Part shown: in pieces, positions 9,418 through 18,969 of the stretch
How the letters are laid out: every line of letters begins with the position of its first letter
How positions within the stretch are numbered: position 1 is the first letter of the stretch
Origin: Rodentolepis nana
Taxonomy: Eukaryota > Platyhelminthes > Cestoda > Cyclophyllidea > Hymenolepididae
Direction of reading: 5' to 3'
DNA length: 22,626 nt
NCBI GenBank assembly: GCA_900617975.1
Contig: UZAE01013428.1
Coordinates: 1 to 22,626 of the forward strand
Program-made: the position numbers and the translations under genes
The notes under the pieces: generated by a model
The model's database searches: none
What the model was told of the DNA's origin: nothing
What the model saw: the letters and a program-made list of their open reading frames with translations, nothing else

Positions 9418-11151
9418 AATATCACGAAACCGGTAATTTAATTAAAATCGGCCAATATGCATTATGAAATTTATCTACGTTAGAAAATATAACACAACGT
9501 AACATTGGTTCGGGTAATTCCTATTACAGTTATTGCTATTATTAGGGTCTCGCGCCAATAACCAATATATTTGGCCTTAGATACAGGTTGCTTATTATTA
9601 TTAAACGGTTTTAAAGTATTTTTTATCAATAATACTTTAGAATGAATCACCGTTATGAAAAATTTCAATTCGCATTCGTACTTAATATATATTTCACATA
9701 TTTCACAGCGAAGGTGAAATAGATTGTACTACTACTTTGCCTCTAATCAAGAGGTCATATGAAGGGTTTTGCGTTGAAACTCATGTCACTACTCAGATAT
9801 GAAATTATAAGAAATCCTGTTCTGTGTGACACCTCGGACACATGTCAATTGAACACTTGAAGTACTTGTTAATCAGGATACAAGTAAAAGAGCTTTCTGA
9901 AATCATTGATGCAGTTCATGGTTTAGTCTGTGTTACTTAGAAAGAACAGCAATTCAGTCAAAGTCAAACTTGAACTGCAGACGAAATCAGCAATACCTAC
10001 ATCAAAACTTCTATTCATACCATTGCGATTGCACCAAATTGACTATGAGAAATAGCTCTGAGGTTTGTTAGGCAGTTGTGTCATTGTTTCTAAAAGGCGT
10101 CAATTGATTGGTTATCACGGGAAAATATCGAGGTTTCTTTAGTTCTTAGGCGAAGAAGTGTTCAGATTTATTTAATGTCACTAGAGAAAGTGCCTTATGC
10201 TTATTTCACTTTCACCTATCGTCTTCCATGTGTTATGGTAATCTAACCATTATTCCTAAGGGTTTGGGTCCGCTAGAGATCCCGGGTGCATATCAGTGTT
10301 GTAAGACAATTTCGCTCGAAGATTGCAACCATCGTGTGATCAATTTCTGCCACTGCCTCATGGTAAGACTATGCTGATTAGTTTTACTGACATGCTTGAA
10401 AATGCAGCTACCCAGTGTTTTCCTTCATTGGACAAATTTTCAGCAATAAAAATGATTGCGGACGCATCCATACCGGTTCAGAATTAAATTTTTCACTCGA
10501 TACGTTCTGCTTGCACTTCTATCACTATGGGTCCTTCCGCAACTAGATCTGAATTGCAAAAAAATCTCTCAAAAAAATACGACATTCATAGTAAAGAAAT
10601 GGGAGGTTTACTATTAAATTCTCCTTTAATATTGTTAATTTCCACACGACAAGCATACATAGAACTCAACTCTTCAACTTTCCCAATTCATTTCAACTGA
10701 ACACGAAATTTGTCTATTAAAACAGGCATCGAAAGTAGATAACTTTAAAGCCCAATCGTCCTACCCACAAGTTGATTTTACAATATATTGTTTAAAATTA
10801 GATGTTCTGCCATTGCATCTGAATTAGAAAGCAGTCCATTAAGCATTTGTGAATCTATTTAATAAGATGATTGAAATTAATTTCGTCCTTTTACCCACAG
10901 AATAATAGGAAACATTCGAGTGTGCTGACAACGCGGTTCACTTGATCCAGCTTCGACCACCCTTCCAACCCATTTCTTACGAATATGAACCTCATCTATT
11001 ACCTCTCCAGAACATTTTTGTGCTTCTGGATAAATCTCCATATAATCGTTTTCCTTCCATTTTTTCTACCATTTTGACTATGTATGCTTACGAGATTCAA
11101 GGTGAATCTGTATATGTGGTAGATTACGTACCTCTACTTGTTTTGTACATT
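9418..11151. other. Unassigned region
   Basis: No family is recognised. A plus-strand frame at 10906-11163 (longest from 10942) has protein-like composition (acidic, Tyr- and Pro-containing). A pyrimidine-rich tract ending in CAG occurs at 10900, but stop codons directly follow it in that frame, so an exon is not supported. A GTAAGA donor-like site follows CTCATG near 10360. Confidence 0.3.
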
Positions 11152-11283
11152 TTTCCATTCTAGAATTTCGGGCTTTATAATCCCATCTGAATGACCAAAT
11201 TGTTGTAAAAATCGAGTCGGACAGAGCAATATTTACGTGAAGTTTCGATGAATATTTTGTGGCTGCGAATTTATTCAGTAGAT
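11152..11283 (+). repeat. Diverged repeat, copy 1
   Basis: This segment is similar to 12806-12935. Matching blocks in order are CCAT-TTCT-G, CATCTGA, GTTGT-AAAATCG, a -TAT-TTCACGTG-AGTTTC-like block and CGAAT-T--TCAGT. The copies differ at many positions and by small indels. The ends and identity of the element are not determined. Confidence 0.45.
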
Positions 11284-12805
11284 AGTAGTCATATACATAA
11301 CAGCAAATGTCTCTTAGATTTTGACCTTTGTCCTTTGGACAATTGAATTGGATAAAATAACAGCAAACCTGTTCCCTACATACGCACTTTTTGTCTGCCA
11401 GCCATTGTCAGGGTTCCCTACGTATGATTTTATCATGAGCCGAGCTTGTGTGGTATTAGTGAATGCTCCTGAAGTGGGACTTGTCTCAACATCGTGAAAA
11501 TCCCCTGGTATGAGAAAAGCTAAGATGTCTCGAAATATGTGACAGTAACAGAGGGTATTTTGCAAAAATGGTTTATGCTGGCTGTGGGATCCTGGTACAG
11601 GAACATTACAGGGTTCTCCAAGTTCCGATTACCAGCTGGGCGAGAGACCCATGCACTCTCAAGCGCACTCACTCCCTAGCGCGATCAGTTGCACGGCCCC
11701 ACGTTTGAGGCTGATGGTATTCACAATAGATTGTTTCGTTTAGCCATGTTAGCGCTGTGTTCTCCACAGTCTTTACTGGCTTCACAATATGATCATCGTT
11801 TTCCTCACAGGCAGATAGTTTGGGAACTAAAGAGGGAGGGGGTGGGGGTACAAATAAAGAGGTGTAAGTTGTTGAAATAATCATTTTACTGAATTTGAGA
11901 TGTTGATTGATTTGCTTTGAAAGAGGGAAATAAAATAGGTTGAACTAGTTAACTTTATCCAAATATGCGCAAAGATGCATCACAAAATTAATTTGGGCGT
12001 CAGAGTGGAAATATTTCCAAGGTGACCAGGTAAGTGTTTTTGTGGTACTATCATGAAGGTATGAATCAAGCCCTGCTCACGTTTCAGCAGTTTTCAGTGT
12101 TCCTGGGTCATTTAGTAAATCCAGACAATGATTAAAAGGCTCGAAATAGTTTCCCCCAAATAAGCATACTACTAGCGGCATTGTATTAGTAATTATAAAT
12201 TTCCTCATTATCAACGGAAGTGAACCAGAAAGCTCAGTGGTTTATGCTACAGCTGTAAAAGAATTGATCCAAAGTTAGCTCTCTTCAACAAAATTTCTTT
12301 CATAGAAACAGCTGCGAGTCAAATAAAGTGCAACTAAATAGGCAAGATGGAAGCGAAATTTCCTTGTGAAAGATAATCCTATAAGCTTATCATACTCTAA
12401 TCTCAATCACAAGAACACAAATAAACATAGACCAATTTATGGCTATAATTCCAACAATAAAATCACAATTTTTGCTTGATCCCAAGCATTCGAAGCTAAC
12501 ATAAGTAGCCCTCAAAAGTTTTAATAATCTCCACATAATTAACAGTCTTATAGGTCTTCACGACCCATCTTCTTAGAGCTGCTGACCAGATATTTCTTCA
12601 GTCCGTCAAGTAGTAGTAGAAGTATTAGTAATTGTAGTAGAAAATAAATGCAGAAGAATGACGTTAATAAATGTCATGCTGCATGCAAAGTATTACCATT
12701 GTCCTATTGAGGCTATGACCTGTCTTGTAGTGCCTTGTGCTGTTCAGTTCGGTACACTACAATTTGAAAAAAGTCGAAGTTTGGGAAGTTCTTGTATCAT
12801 TCGTT
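11284..12805. other. Unassigned region
   Basis: An 83-codon minus frame at 11314-11565 has a protein-like middle (about residues 20-65, with GNPDNGW), but I cannot link it to a family. Frames at 11669-11884 on both strands overlap each other and are not supported. No RNA gene is recognised. Confidence 0.3.
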
Positions 12806-12935
12806 CCATATTCTGGACATTTGCACTTAAATATCTCATCTGAGAAGCTAGTGGTTGTGAAAAATCGGGTCAAGCAAGGTTATATTCACGTGGAGTTTCC
12901 GTGAGTAATTGGCGGTCACGAATCTCGTCAGTTAA
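12806..12935 (+). repeat. Diverged repeat, copy 2
   Basis: This is the partner of 11152-11283. In one plus frame this copy reads as protein-like sequence (YSGHLHLNISSEKLVVVKN), while the same segment in the other copy is broken. That suggests both are relics of a once-coding element. The family is unknown. Confidence 0.45.
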
Positions 12936-13015
12936 GCAGAAGACTGTAATTGGATGCACTTGTGTGTATTCTGTGGAAATTGGTAGATAACAGGAGACTT
13001 GTGGTTAGTGACTGA

Positions 13016-13127
13016 GTGAAATTTTTCTTGGGGATGTCTGAGTTTGAGGCACAAAATCTGGAATTGTACTATGACGCAAAGGATCTCCATTGTCACATGA
13101 AGGAAGTCCGTGGAAGTGCCCACAAAG
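13016..13127 (+). other. Exon-like frame ending at a consensus splice donor
   Basis: After a TGA at 13013-13015, a plus frame runs through an ATG at 13034 and protein-like residues (EFEAQNLELYYDAKDLHCHM) to CACAAAG|GTAAGT, an ideal donor at 13127/13128. The same frame is also protein-like upstream of the TGA, so this may be a decayed exon or part of the degraded element that includes the repeat at 12806-12935. No matching acceptor or homology is recognised. Confidence 0.22.
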
Positions 13128-13182
13128 GTAAGTCTCATTATGTGTCTATCTTCAATCCACCGGTGTCACACAAGGCTAATTA

Positions 13183-14596
13183 ACGAGGATATTATGCCTT
13201 GAAGCCAGGGAGGGAAAGGGTGGAGAATGGAGTAGTAGATAAGAAAACAAAAAGTGATTTTCTTTTCAATTTCACACTTTGGCTGTGCAAGAAGTCACAT
13301 GGAGATCGTTTATGCGTACGTGTTTTTTTCATAGGCTTTCTCATCGCCCAATTTTATAATAGCCTTGAATTATATACTGTGAAGGCAGTGGCTTGCAATA
13401 TGGATTGATTTGTTTAGCCTTGCCAACACATCACTTGTTGCCAAATCTTTCCATCGATGGCTGAGGAGTTGGTGTGGAAAAGACGCAAAAGTCAATCCGT
13501 TCTGGCAAAACGAAAATAACCAAGAAAAATACGTAATGCGGTCTCTCAAGAGTTTGAACTCAGTTCCAGTTCCAGAACTCAGTATCGACACGGTACGAGG
13601 GAATCTTGAGTTGACAGCCTCACAAATATGCATTGCAGGGATTTAGTTCGTTCGTAGATGATCTTCGCTTCATTAACAGGGTGTGTTTTGGCACATTGCA
13701 TACGTAATCTAGTAATTTGCAGGTTACTTTGGGGAGAATAAGAAGACTATGGCGAAGTGAGCTTGTGTCTTTTGAGTTATTACTTATTGTTGCTAGACTC
13801 TCGGAGTGGTGGGATACCTGATCAAAACCGGTATGTTGGGTGAGGAGGTTAGACCCGAATTCGGAGATGATTTTACCCGATTCGGATAAATCAATGCAAA
13901 GTTCTTGTAGTCATACTTCTTTTATCCATGAGAGTAAATATGTCGTGGATTTTGACCTGATGAAAAGAGGATTTTACGAACCCCATGTGGTCTCTAGTGT
14001 TTATGTACTTTTCGATGTGATAATTATAGGGGACTTACGATGAGGACGGGGTGGTTGAGAGTACTGAGGTAACAGCAGCAATGAAATGAAGAGGGTTAGG
14101 GGGGGGGTTAGAGTTGTGAGGCTGAATGCCCAGGTTCAGAGCGGCTTTGGTTTCTCAGGCCTTATCAAGGCACCTTGTCCTACTTTGGGACGAAGAACAT
14201 TGAATCTCAAAGTCTGCATAACTTTTCATATTTATTGACCTTATGCTGCAATGTTCCTGAATGATGGCCGATTTAAACAATGATTTCTACCGCGTCACTA
14301 TTTAAACTACCATAAACAGTGCCATTGAAGCACCTTAGGTGTTAGCAGAATTCTTGGTCGAGTGAGTTTAAGAAGATTGCTTTCTCGAGATTTGGAACTT
14401 TTGGAATTAGGGCTCTTGACTAGGAGACAACTTCATTTTCTGTAGGAGAACTCCTTGAACAATGTAAATGTAAATTTCAAAGTTCAGCGTAAATGACTCT
14501 TAAATGTTGGCCAATCATTTCAGTTGGTCAATCAGCAAACAAGTTTACATGAAAACAGCGGCAAATATGAGTTTATTCTAAAAGAAAGAAGTATAA
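13183..14596. other. Unassigned region
   Basis: Short frames at 13199-13408, 13370-13633 (minus), 13410-13646 and 13840-14043 overlap or lack support. A G-rich run is present near 14099-14107. No element is recognised. Confidence 0.35.
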
Positions 14597-15226
14597 GAAG
14601 AGGTAGAGAGTAGAGGAGACATCAACAGCGAATGCTCCTCCAGCTTGAGGGAATTTCTAATGCTCGAAAGGCTCTTTGAGGAGTATGAAGACCTGAAACA
14701 GATCAAGAACAGAATAGAATTGGAAAATGAAAGTGAGAAAGCGATAGAAAAGACAATAGAAAAAGAGACTAAGACTGAGAGAAGGGGAGACGAAGATGAA
14801 GATAGCGAGTGCTCGTCTAGATTGAGGGAATTTCTAATGCGAGGAGTATGGAGAAGAAGAGGAGAGGAGAGAGCAAGAAAATTTAGAAATGGGATTTAAA
14901 AGTTTCGAGGTGGCCAGTTGGGTACAATCGAAGAAGAAGATGAAGAGAAGGAGGACAGTCGGATGAGAGAAATAGGAGAGGAATACGAACACCCAGGACA
15001 CTTTCGTAAAGAAGAAGGTAAGGGTGAGGCTTCCGGTGAGGGCGATCACATACATAGGGTGAAGCTGATGTCATTTGAAGAGTTCTGTGCTGAGAATTTT
15101 GCAGTCTCTTTAACGTTTGTCGAAGACATGATGGAGGAGAGCAGAATCTCACAGAGGAGGCTTGAACAAGCACATGAGGAATTAGGAGATGGTAGACAAT
15201 TTGGAGAAAGAGCTGAAAGGCAATGA
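14597..15226 (+). pseudogene. Glu/Arg-rich reading frame with one in-frame stop
   Basis: One plus frame stays open from 14597 to a TGA at 15224-15226, apart from a TAA at 14897-14899. The product would be highly charged (Glu, Lys, Arg), with coiled-coil-like heptad content around the first 60 residues. A segment reading SECSS-x-LREFLM occurs twice, 179 bp apart (about 14627 and 14806), so the frame contains an internal duplication. There is no ATG at the head of the frame, so an upstream exon or 5' loss is possible. The strand is strongly purine-rich, which by itself makes stop-free frames more likely. I do not recognise a family. It could be a pseudogene, an unspliced exon pair or low-complexity DNA. 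Confidence 0.35.
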
Positions 15227-15700
15227 GGAGAGTGATACACTTTCCAAACAGAAACGTCTGCGACGGAAAGGCCTGTGCAAAGCCAAGTGACCTTCAACAA
15301 CTCATCTTATCTCGCGGTCTCTTCTCAGCGGCATTCCTCTCAGTCTCCTTCTTCCCTTCATTCCAGAAAATTATTAAAAAAATTGACAAAATATAAAAAA
15401 TAACAAAAAAATCTAAAACTACGAAAAAGCAAAAAATATTATAAAAAGGACAAAAACTCCGTGGTTCCATATTTATTACTTATTCATTTTTAGCCTTTCA
15501 ATGATAACTCTAACTTTTCCTTCCATTTCACCAACATGTACTGGAGGGTACTAGAGAATCAGATTTCAAATCCTCACAGTTGGGAGCAACTCTCATCAAG
15601 GGATTCTCAACAATAATCATTCATGCTCTGGCATATTTCCTCCTTAGGAAACTCACACATTCTCATAGGTCCTACTTATATGCCCTAATTTCGCCATCTT
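15227..15700. other. Non-coding stretch with A-rich tract
   Basis: The stretch from about 15360 to 15465 is extremely A-rich, as in a decayed poly(A) or simple low-complexity DNA. It is followed by AT-rich sequence up to the retroposon head at 15701. No gene is seen. Confidence 0.45.
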
Positions 15701-15771
15701 GGGGTGCGCGATAGACTTACATCCACGTGGTGCACCCTGGACAACGTATTTTCTTACGGAAAAAAGTCTAT
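15701..15771 (+). ncRNA. HDV-like ribozyme, catalytic C lost
   Basis: P1 (GGGGUGC/GCACCCU) is fully paired here; the C at its seventh position replaces the U of other copies and turns a G-U into a G-C pair. P2 AUAGAC/GUCUAU is intact. P3 reads ACA instead of ACC, UGGGCAAC reads UGGACAAC, and J4/2 reads GGAAAAA, so the presumed catalytic C is an A. Cleavage is not expected. Confidence 0.7.
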
Positions 15772-15798
15772 CACTCGGCATACGATTTTGACTTCTAT
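15701..15798 (+). repeat. 5' fragment of the ribozyme-headed retroposon, abutting LINE ORF
   Basis: The head and first ~98 bases match the short retroposon through 'ttgacttct', then similarity stops. Five bases later comes the ATG (15804) that opens the LINE frame. Either the LINE sits inside or replaces the rest of a SINE copy, or this head is the LINE's own 5' leader. A 3' tail fragment in the same orientation lies far downstream at 20194-20278, but no flanking duplication connects the two. Confidence 0.75.
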
Positions 15799-15803
15799 TT
15801 ATT

Positions 15804-17339
15804 ATGATTAGCTTTAAAAAAGGCTATAAGAAAAATCGTCCTCGTCAGGGCGAATCACAACGTCTTCAGATCCTCTAGTGGAATGCTGGAGGGATGTCAC
15901 CGGACAAGAAGATCCAAGTCCAGAAAATCCTACAAACCTATGATGTAGACATTTTCACAATTATGGAAGCAAACATTTCGGATGACAAACTGAAGTACTA
16001 CCAATTCCCAGGTTACACTCTGTACCTTCCACCTAAATTCCGGCAAGTTGCAAGTGGAATTCTAACTGGAATAAAAGAAGGCCTCATCTCACACTACGAT
16101 CTAATCAAGAGTATGGGCTCGACACAAGACAAATGTGAAATAATCAGATTAAATGTTTGGAAATGTCAAAACCACTTCAAGATATATGCAGTCTATAATC
16201 CACCCCAGAATTGTCCCAACTTTGACTTTCTGAACATCGATCACAAAACTATAGTATTAGGAGACTTCAACGCCCATTCCACCAGATGGGGCTACAAGGA
16301 TACAAACATAGCCGGAAAGGAAATTGAAGACATGCTAAACAGCATCCCTCTGGAACTTATTTACAGCAATGAGAATCTGGCTACATATTTGCACTACAAT
16401 GGAACCAGAACAACTCCTGATTTACTCTTGGCTTCAAGCGGCATCAGTGAGCATACACGCCGCAAAATAATTGGCGATCCTGGTTCTGGTCACAAACCAG
16501 TCATTGCTAGTATTAACATCGGCAGCAAAAGCTTGACAAGGAAAGTGCCAACTAAGCTATCATGGAACTTCAAGAAGGCTGACTGGTCTAGATTCACTAA
16601 CCTTTCAGACAATGAACTTCATACAAGTCTCCTCAACTTCAACCAACATCCTGACAAACTTTGCAACGAAATCACGAATATTATGATCAGATGTGCAAAG
16701 AAAACTATTCCCCTAGGCAAGACTAAACATAATCGAGTGTTTTGGTCTAAACACCTTGAGGAACTGAAAAGAAAACGGGACGCCCTTCGCAACACTACTG
16801 ATCAGACTGGAAGAACGAAAGACGTACAAGCCTGGAGACGACAATCAGCTGTCCTAAGGCAATACATCTTAAAAGCTAAACGGACTTTCTTCGACAAGTT
16901 CATCTCAAATATCAACTATCAAAGTGATAGCCAAAGCACTTTCAAATTCCTGGGTGACCTCCTAAACAACAGAGAAAGACCCAAGAAAGAACAAATACAT
17001 TTAAGCAACAAACTGCTCACCACCGACTCCGAAATAGCTAACTGCTTTGTGAGGTTCTATTCTCACAAGCAAAAGAAAAACTCTTTTGTCGGAAAATCTT
17101 CAAGAGATTTAAAGATACAAGTAAGACAAGTAAGTAATGCTGCGATAAAACAGCTAAAGTGCAAGAAGTCTAATGGCAAAGACGGTATTCATCCGGAATT
17201 TCTAATTAGAATGGGACCAAAAACCAAGGAAACCATGCTGACGCTTTACAACAAAATCTGGGAGACCAGTCTCGTACCTAAGCAATGGAAAGTTGCCATA
17301 GTAATACCAGTACTATAAAAGGGCAAAGACCCTAGCAAC
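15804..17339 (+). pseudogene. Jockey-type LINE ORF2: endonuclease and start of reverse transcriptase
   Basis: The frame from ATG 15804 encodes an APE-type endonuclease followed by the entry into reverse transcriptase of a non-LTR retrotransposon. Visible landmarks are WNAGG at 15879-15893 (N-terminal endonuclease strand), MEANIS, YNPPQN, the catalytic GDFNAHSTRWG (from about 16261), TTPDLLLAS and the terminal DPGSGHKPVIASI. The RT begins at SNGKDGIHPEFL with WKVAIVIPVL. Two nonsense codons break it: TAG at 15876-15878, where relatives have Gln before WNAGG, and TAA at 17316-17318, where a Lys is usual before GKDPSN. Between them 474 codons stay open from ATG 15894. The frame stops at the N at 17340, just where the YRPIS region should begin. 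No ORF1 (gag-like) is seen upstream. The endonuclease and RT regions resemble Jockey-clade elements abundant in arachnids, from memory. Confidence 0.9.
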
Positions 17340-17340
17340 N

Positions 17341-18022
17341 AAACTGGTGCGACAACAATGGAATGGTAATAAACACCGCGAAAACTGCATTCCAAACTTT
17401 TTCTTTGGCCCGTCACAGCATAAACCCACTTCTAAGGTACACTTCTACCACTTCTACCATAGAAAAAAACAATGAGTTCTCATATCTCGGAATGACTTTT
17501 GACACAAAGCTAACGTGGAAAAGTCACATTGCCAAAATAGCAGAACGAGTCTCCAATAGACTGAATGTACTGAAACGTCATGCTGGTAGCGTATGGGGCT
17601 GTGCACGCTCAACTCTCAACACCACTTACAAGATGTTTATTCAGCCAATAATGTTGTATTGCTGTGAGCCACTCATTACAGCCACAGAGGTGACTCTCAA
17701 ACCACTCGAGAAGGCACACAACCAAGCATTACGACTAATTACTAGAGGGATAAAATCAACACCCATTGATGCAATGCTCCTAGTTACAGGAAGCACCACA
17801 ATATGTTCCCTTATCAATGAAAAGGCCTTGATCCTGTATGAGAAGCTACTGCGCATTCCCATGGACAAGTTCATCAGCACCTATGAGAATAGACCAAGAC
17901 ATCTGAAAACGCAATATGGTCTAATACAGAAAGCCATAGAACTGAAGAAAGCATTACTTACTCCATACAATCGGCCTTCACTCCCCAAAGACGATTCACT
18001 CGTATCTCTGCAGTGCACGTAA
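17341..18022 (+). pseudogene. Jockey-type LINE ORF2: C-terminal RT thumb and tail
   Basis: This is the second half of the same LINE protein in another frame. It resumes at WCDNNGM (17345-17365), the segment just after the YADD palm in relatives, then INTAKTAFQTF, YLGMTFDTKLTWKSHI, the GSVWGCARSTLNTTYKMFI block and IKSTPIDAM, and ends at a TAA stop at 18020-18022. About 200 residues of the RT palm, including the YxDD catalytic motif, are absent between 17339 and 17341. Because the break coincides with an N, the core may be missing from the assembly and not from the genome. As displayed, the protein cannot be functional. Downstream there is no obvious long poly(A). Confidence 0.88.
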
Positions 18023-18473
18023 CCAAGCTGTATCTATTCAATTTTCGCATTGAAATGTCCTTATGGATGAAGACTACCACTTATGATTGCTGTACAAAAT
18101 GAACTGCAAATTAAACTTGACACAAATATTAATACAATTAAAAGGTCTTGTAGACCAGTGTAAATGTTAAACCTATTATTTGGTCTACGTATCGATACAA
18201 AAACGAATAGTAAACACACCCCTCCTGTATAAATGAAACTAATATTAAAAATATCATCTAATTTTAAAAAACATACGTGGGACATGTCATCGCTTGCACG
18301 CACGCCGTTACTGGGACGGGCGGCCGTCCAACTCGTTCAGCAGAGACGCCACCTATCCTTTGCACTGCGAGTACTCTTCACTTCGCGCAACTCACTCCTT
18401 GGTAATCCCCTTTTTCTAACAACCATCCACTTACTCGAATCTTCTTTCTCTATCTCTCTCCTACTACCTCACA
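18023..18473. other. LINE 3' tail region and GC-rich leader of gag
   Basis: 18023 to about 18250 is AT-rich and probably LINE 3' UTR, with a small hairpin GGTCT-TGT-AGACC near 18145. About 18280-18400 is markedly GC-richer and pyrimidine-rich towards the gag start, as expected for the leader of an LTR element. However, I see no 5' LTR and no primer-binding site. Confidence 0.4.
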
Positions 18474-18776
18474 ATGTCGAAAGACACAGAATTTGGTGAC
18501 AATACCCCTGGTTATCCATTTGCTAACCCCGTTTTCGACCCTGATTGTCCCGGTACCTGGTTTCTTCGATTTGAGAACATCCTCAGAGCGAAAGGCGTTA
18601 CCAAACGAACAAACTGGTTCCATTATGCCGCGGGATCACTTCAGGGATCAATCATGAACCAATTCAGTAATATCATCGACAAGAAGGCAGACAAGCAAGC
18701 CGTTAGCGTCGGAATACTGCTTCCCGTGAGAGTTGATTACACCAGTAAACCAGATATGAAACCAAAACCATATTAG
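18474..18776 (+). pseudogene. Ty3/gypsy-like Gag, N-terminal fragment
   Basis: ATG at 18474 opens a 100-codon frame. Its pattern FDPDCPGTWFLRFE...RAKGV-KRTNWFHYAAGSL is that of the N-terminal capsid region of gypsy-type Gag proteins (F-x-x-x-x-P-x-x-W-F-x-x-x-E, then a conserved K-x-x-x-V/H-Y). This Gag normally coats the retrotransposon RNA. Similarity fades after about residue 76 (DKKADKQAV), and the remaining residues to the TAG at 18774-18776 look like unrelated readthrough. The nucleocapsid CCHC and all of pol are absent. The parvovirus-like relic follows ~190 bp later and an LTR-like sequence 1.06 kb later. The assignment is by remembered family pattern, so moderate. Confidence 0.6.
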
Positions 18777-18969
18777 CAACAATGCTTCTCTTTAAGCTAA
18801 AAATGCAATATATGTACAAACAACACAATGCTCCCCCCCCCCTCCAGAGCGTTTTTTGTCAGCTGAAATGCAACGGAAACGCTCGAAAAATAAAGGTTAA
18901 GGTATAAAATCAACCATTTGAGAGGAGAGGTAGATCTTCGGCCTTAGCGTAACAGCATTTTGGGTAGAG
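18777..18969. other. Spacer with C-rich run between gag and NS1-like relic
   Basis: This short non-coding spacer holds a run of about ten C residues near 18832-18842. The junction between the gag-derived and virus-derived DNA must lie in or near it. Confidence 0.4.

Noticed and set aside
10900..11163. Exon after a pyrimidine-rich splice acceptor at 10900
   Set aside because: The open frame has TAA and TAG within the first codons after the acceptor, and no family is recognised.
13370..13646. Opposing 78- and 87-codon frames
   Set aside because: They overlap on opposite strands with no motif, start context or homology to favour either; probably chance.
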